This document shows, in pieces, positions 23,925 through 32,212 of a stretch of 32,212 bases of DNA (position 1 is its first letter; the number at the start of each line of letters is the position of its first letter). The stretch lies in contig SEYY01018525.1 in assembly GCA_009176605.1 (NCBI GenBank), forward strand, positions 145,001-177,212, read 5' to 3'. This DNA is from Armadillidium nasatum (taxonomy: Eukaryota; Arthropoda; Malacostraca; Isopoda; Armadillidiidae). The notes under the pieces were generated by a model. It was not told the origin of the DNA, searched no databases, and was given only the letters and a program-made list of their open reading frames with translations. A program made the position numbers and the translations under genes.

Positions 23925-26900
23925 TTTTTTTTGAGTAGCTGTACAGGTGCTGTCACTGATCACTGGGATGCGGCAATGCTGGGCTGGAAGCCAACACCAG
24001 GGACAACACCTAGACAGAATGAAAGGAAATTAACACATGAAAAAAAAAATCAAATCAGGTTCAAGGCACCGAAAAAGACAAAACTTGCAACACTCCGAAA
24101 ATGAGGAGATTCTGATGGCAGGTAAGAAAGACGGTTCCCAGAGGGGATGGTACATAAATCAGGGAAGTACCTCCGTCTGAAGGATGACAGAGCAGTGCTA
24201 CCAACCAGGATGTGATGGACTGAAAGAGGAACGCCAGAAAGGCAAAAGCGACAGATAGGAGAGATCTCCAGAGACATGAAGTAGCTATGAGTGAAATTGG
24301 TATGACCGATACGGAGAGGCGTCAAGGACACCTCTCTGCGGCGGATAAGGTGGCAAGAAAATGACCAAAGATGAACGAAGAGTTTAACCTCCCTCAGCTT
24401 AGCACCGTGGGCATCTTCCATCAAGCAGGCCTCCTAACACGCAAGAAATCCCAGGCGAATATGGGAGTAGAGATCAGGAGCCGAAACACAACTCTTTTGT
24501 AAGTGTAAAGGAAGGGGAAACCCACAGACAGTCGGAGTCGATGCAGACAGGTTAGTAGCCCTGTCAGCTTTTTTTCACTGCCCGGAATATTGACGTGGGA
24601 CAGGACCCAACAGAAGCGGGTAGTTTTCATCCGTGAATGAAGCAGGAACAGGGAGTTCTGGATAAGAGAGACTAAGGAGCTTCTGGTGGAACAGTTAGTA
24701 AGTGCCATTAGCGCACTTTTGAAGTCAAAGAAGATGATATATGTCACATCGTTGGTGAAGGCCAAAACTCTGGAAAGAGCCAGAAGTATAGCCAGTAACT
24801 CGACAGTAAAGATTGAAGAGTATGGGAGGTGCAGTTAGGAAAGAGCGGATGCTCCCACACCGTCAATCTTCTTCGAGCCTTCAGTGAACACTGGTACAGC
24901 TTCCGTTCCCACATGGAGTTCAACATGTGATAAAAAGTAGGTTCGGAGCAGATTTTAATAAAACAGAGGGCATTAAATAAACCTGCGGCAGTGGGCACAA
25001 CCACAGCTCACAACGGTCATCATACGCGTATGGAAGGGCCCCCACAGAGGGATGTGGAGGTATTCAAAAATGGTCACAACTGAAGCAAAAGGCCAATAAG
25101 CTGGGCGAAGAGCAAGAGTGTTAAGAAGAGGCCCCAAACGGGAGGGCATAGGGACCTGAAGGCGGATCACAAGGTTGCTCCAGTCGAAGAGACAGGGGCA
25201 TCACACCAGCCTCCACTTCGGAGAAGACCGAAAGGCTCCAGTCGCTTTAGATGGAGTCCAAAAGATGGAGGTAGGACTTGTAGGTCTGGCCATATATAGT
25301 ACTCACATAATCCATTTGGAAAGCACTAAAGCGGTGAAGAGCTGAAGCAAGATTCGTGTATCGGTACCCCAAGTCGTAGAAGTAAGGTGACGCAGTAGGT
25401 CCAAGCATCGATGACACCGAGCTTTCAGGTCGAGGATATTGGGAAGATAAGTGAGCCGATCATCCAATCTCAAACCAAGAAATCGCGCCTGGGACTCAGT
25501 TGTGATGGGCGAGCCATAGAGGACCAACTCAGGGGAAGACACACACAGTCCCCTGCGTCTCCCTCGACGGCGAAAAAGAACAGCCTTTGTTTTTCTGACA
25601 GAAAACAAAAAACCCCGACTAGCACACCAGGATATGATTTTGCCAATGGCCAGCTGAAGCTGGCATTCCATGCAGGCGAGCTTGGATTCAGAGATATATA
25701 AACAAGGTTATCAACATAAAGAGAGTATCGAACAGAATAAAGTATATCGATAACGACGTCATAGAAACCAAGTGCAAAAAAGCGTTAACACTATGAACAC
25801 TGCCCTGCGGGCCTCTCATGAACGACAAAATGTCTAGATAAGGCGGTGCCACAGCGGACCCGAATGGTTCTGCAGAAACAAAGGGAGCTGTCCCATCAGG
25901 CCCAAGCAGTGAAGTTTGTACAATATGTCCGACCACCAAGTAAAATCGTACACTTTCTCAAGATCGAAAAACACAGCTAAGACCATTTTGTTGGTGGAAA
26001 AAGATTCACGGATGTTGTGGTCCAGTCGTAAAAGACGAAAATGCGTTCAGTTTTCTAAAGTTGAAAGAAGGCGGTGCGCAACCATACGCTCCATCATCTT
26101 GCAGCCATGACAAGTTAGCGCGATGGGTCTGTGGTTGGTAGCTTGAGACATGTCTTTTCCAGGTTTGGGGATGGAAACAACATACGCAGTAGGCCAAGCA
26201 GGGCGAAAGACTCCTTCTACCCATATTCGATAATTGAGAATGAGGAGGAAAAGCGGAAGCAGAAGGATGAAGGCGACAGATAATCTGATACGAGATTAAC
26301 TCAGATCCCGGTGCCCCATCCTTGCACAACCAAAGAGAATCTCGGAATTCAGCCAGCGTGAACAGGTTGTTATAAGGGGGATCGAAGTCAGGTGGGACAG
26401 AAAAATCCGAGAATGGAGTTTATGGAACTGCTCTCGAAATTGGGAGGCACTGGAACAAGCAACAAAGTGAAAACCCAGCTCGTCAGCTACAGCGCACAGG
26501 TAGGTGATGACCTCAGAGGAACTAAGGCCATAACTGAGGATGTTTGGTGGATCCCTATGACTATTGCGAGATCTTTCGAACAGTCTTCTAAACCGACGTC
26601 GGTGGTGTGGACGAGTTGACGGTATTGGAGACTTAGCTACAAAAATACTGTTGTCTGGTTCTGCGGTTGAGACGCCTAGGACGAGCAGCAGCAGCTGCTT
26701 ACATCAAGTAAGTAGTAGTCGGGGAGACCTTGTAGGATATATAGAGTTTCCTCTTTTCTCGACAAGCCAGAGCACACTCCGGGGACCACCACGGAGTTGC
26801 AAGGCGATCACATCCCGAAGAGTGAAGAATGCAAACCTCAGGCGCTTTGAGGGTCGTATTCACAAAGTAGGTTAAAGCATCCGCAGGGGATGGAAAAACG

Positions 26901-27045
26901 TCTCTCCTGGGAAAACACGGCAAAGCCGTAGTCTGCCGGAAAGAAGACCAATTAGCGCGAACATATATCCAGTCTGAATATAGAGGCAGGGACGGACTAG
27001 GGTAGATAAAAGACAATAATAGAGTAGTGGTCACTACCACAAATA

Positions 27046-27050
<5 letters not shown>
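23925..27050 (-). pseudogene. Jockey-like LINE ORF2: endonuclease end, RT, RNase H and C-terminal region, decayed
   Basis: About 3.1 kb of a non-LTR retrotransposon read through many frame changes. The endonuclease end has CGSDHYSII (about 27015-27040) and [18 protein letters not shown] (about 26735-26790). RT blocks include CKDGAPGSE near 26310-26330 and LGLRLDDRLTYLPN near 25440-25480. The catalytic box reads LYVDNLVYIS (about 25690-25720), where the second Asp is Asn. An RNase H domain follows with VFTEGSKKIDGVGA (about 24860-24900; the usual TDGS Asp is Glu) and FCWVLSHVNIPGSEK (about 24580-24620). Then comes a C-terminal segment RIGHTNFTHSYFMS...CRFC (about 24240-24320). The 3' end is A8 at about 23926-23933. 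It is clearly dead and lies in the same orientation as its host gene INCENP, within an intron. Confidence 0.8.
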
Positions 27051-27622
<572 letters not shown>

Positions 27623-27690
27623 TTTTCAGGGTATATGCATTTCAACGCGCTGAAAATACTTGATTTCTAACGATTTTCTGTATAACGGTT

Positions 27691-27819
<129 letters not shown>

Positions 27820-27858
27820 TAAAATGAATTAAATGAAAAAAATGAAATTTAAAATTCA

Positions 27859-27930
27859 CAGTTCCAATAGCTACAAATACTACGTGGCGATTTTTAATAT
27901 CTGCTTTACAAAAAAAATTTTTAAACCTTT

Positions 27931-27965
<35 letters not shown>

Positions 27966-28408
27966 TTTTTTAAATTTTGGAAAATTTACCCATCCGGACA
28001 ATTTAAAAAAAATACATGTAAGACTTTTTCATTTTTGGTGGATGAATAGAGGAGGTATATTCTTACAACTTTCTCTCAATTCATCATTCCATGCTATTTG
28101 TTGTTTTCGAGATATAAGCTCAAAAATTTTGACAATTTTCAAAATTATTTCAAAAATTTCAAAATTTGAGAGGCTATATCTCAACAAAGAGTAAATAGCA
28201 TTGAATGATGTATTGAGAGAAAGTTGTAGCCCTATAACTTTTCTATTTTCCCACCAAAAATGAAAAAAATGTAACATGTTTTTTTTGTTGTTGTCCGGAA
28301 GGGTAAATTTTCCAACATTTTCAAAATAGTCGGAAATTCAAAGGAATATATTTTTTTCTAAAGCAGATATCAAAAATCGCCAAGGAGCGTTTATAGCTAT
28401 TGCAACTG
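27859..28408. mobile_element. Long imperfect palindrome (foldback element), about 550 bp
   Basis: The left arm starts CAGTTCCAATAGCTACAAAT and the right arm, read backwards, starts CAGTTGCAATAGCTATAAAC. Matching words continue inwards in order: TGGCGATTTTT, ATATCTGCTTTA, GGAAAATTTACCC, TCCGGACAA, CATTTTTGGTGG, ACAACTTTCTCTCAAT, CAATGCTATTT/CATGCTATTT and GAGATATA. The arms are about 270 bp, separated by almost no spacer, with divergence and an expanded poly(A)/poly(T) stretch (27933-27971) in the left arm. There is no open frame of note and no target duplication was identified. If transcribed within INCENP pre-mRNA it would form a long hairpin. Confidence 0.85.
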
Positions 28409-30751
<2,343 letters not shown>

Positions 30752-30762
30752 AAGGTACTCAC

Positions 30763-30875
30763 TCCTGCAATCTTTTCTCTTCAAGCTTCTTTCTCTCTTC
30801 TGCTCTTCTTAATTCTTCCATGGATTTTTGCTCTTCAAAATGTCTTTGCTCTTGTAATCTTCGCTCTTCCTCAAC
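30763..30875 (-). CDS. INCENP: INCENP coiled-coil exon (most upstream visible)
   Basis: A 113-bp exon with acceptor TTCATTTAG and donor CAGGA|GTGAGT. It reads [16 protein letters not shown], then [20 protein letters not shown], ending with two bases (GA) that pair in phase with the A opening exon 23645. The charged Glu/Arg/Lys helix fits INCENP's long central helix. Assignment to INCENP rests on strand, splice phase and composition; the downstream exons carry the diagnostic IN-box. The exon is bracketed by (TA)n at 30539-30747 and 30937-31049. The following intron is 7,117 bp. Earlier exons lie beyond the right edge. Confidence 0.75.
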
Positions 30876-30930
30876 CTAAATGAATATTTACAAGGAAAGG
30901 TTTAATATACTTTTTAATAGTTTTATGAGC

Positions 30931-32212
<1,282 letters not shown>

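Noticed and set aside
24050..27000. Several plus-strand open frames opposite the LINE (for example 25411-25701, 26564-26875)
   Set aside because: Shadows of the minus-strand LINE coding sequence, which carries recognisable motifs.
28029..28277. 82-codon minus-strand frame
   Set aside because: Lies inside the foldback palindrome; no motif and explained by the repeat.

Overview
The window is eukaryotic nuclear DNA, most likely from an arthropod (possibly a crustacean; that last step is a guess). It is AT-rich, has spliced genes, animal-type non-LTR retrotransposons, hAT and Tc1/mariner-type elements and a Ty1/copia element primed by initiator tRNA-Met. Fifteen long (TA)n tracts total about 2.4 kb, and there is one (GA)n tract of about 390 bp. 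Most long open frames are microsatellite artefacts (YIYIYI, RERERE, SLSLSL).

The clearest host gene is the 3' half of INCENP, the inner centromere protein and scaffold of the chromosomal passenger complex. It lies on the minus strand in four phase-compatible exons (30763-30875, 23512-23645, 22374-22596, 22092-22290). They encode the charged coiled coil, the Aurora-B-binding IN-box and the C-terminal tail. Its 7.1-kb intron holds a Jockey-like LINE, further LINE fragments, two hAT-type miniature elements, a 550-bp foldback palindrome and a Tc1/mariner-like MITE about 30 bp from a splice acceptor. Two small indels break the frame, so it is either a decayed duplicate or carries sequencing errors.

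A second minus-strand gene can be inferred from three phase-matched exons (15666-15777, 11625-11745, 8038 downwards). They give an acidic Ser/Asp-rich N-terminus, then zinc-finger-like motifs and a tyrosine-recombinase-like half. The last exon is damaged. A diverged relic of the same family lies inverted to it at 2575-4563. The first intron of this gene contains a nearly complete hAT transposase (13011-15164).

Left to right: hAT relic with subterminal repeats (200-1535); (TA)n tracts and a G-quadruplex motif; recombinase-like relic A (2575-4563); an unidentified coding relic (4676-5340); recombinase-like gene B (8038-5815, minus); a SINE-like poly(A)-tailed element (8200-8413); relics of an uncharacterised GDQDK-motif gene and a tRNA-Ala-like sequence (9062-9657); LINE fragments broken by (GA)n (9766-11345); a gene B exon; hAT transposase; the first visible gene B exon; a copia element with 5' LTR, TATA box, PBS, gag, protease, integrase, RT, RNase H and partial 3' LTR (15905-about 20735); a 217-bp tandem duplication; INCENP with its repeat-filled intron; and LINE RT copies running off the right edge.

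Recurring theme: mobile-element ends and exons sit directly against (TA)n tracts. Three LINE 3' ends pass straight or almost straight into long tracts, a fourth ends in poly(A) and a short TA run, and two hAT-type mini-elements lie inside tracts. All identifications come from reading motifs by eye; no database search was run.
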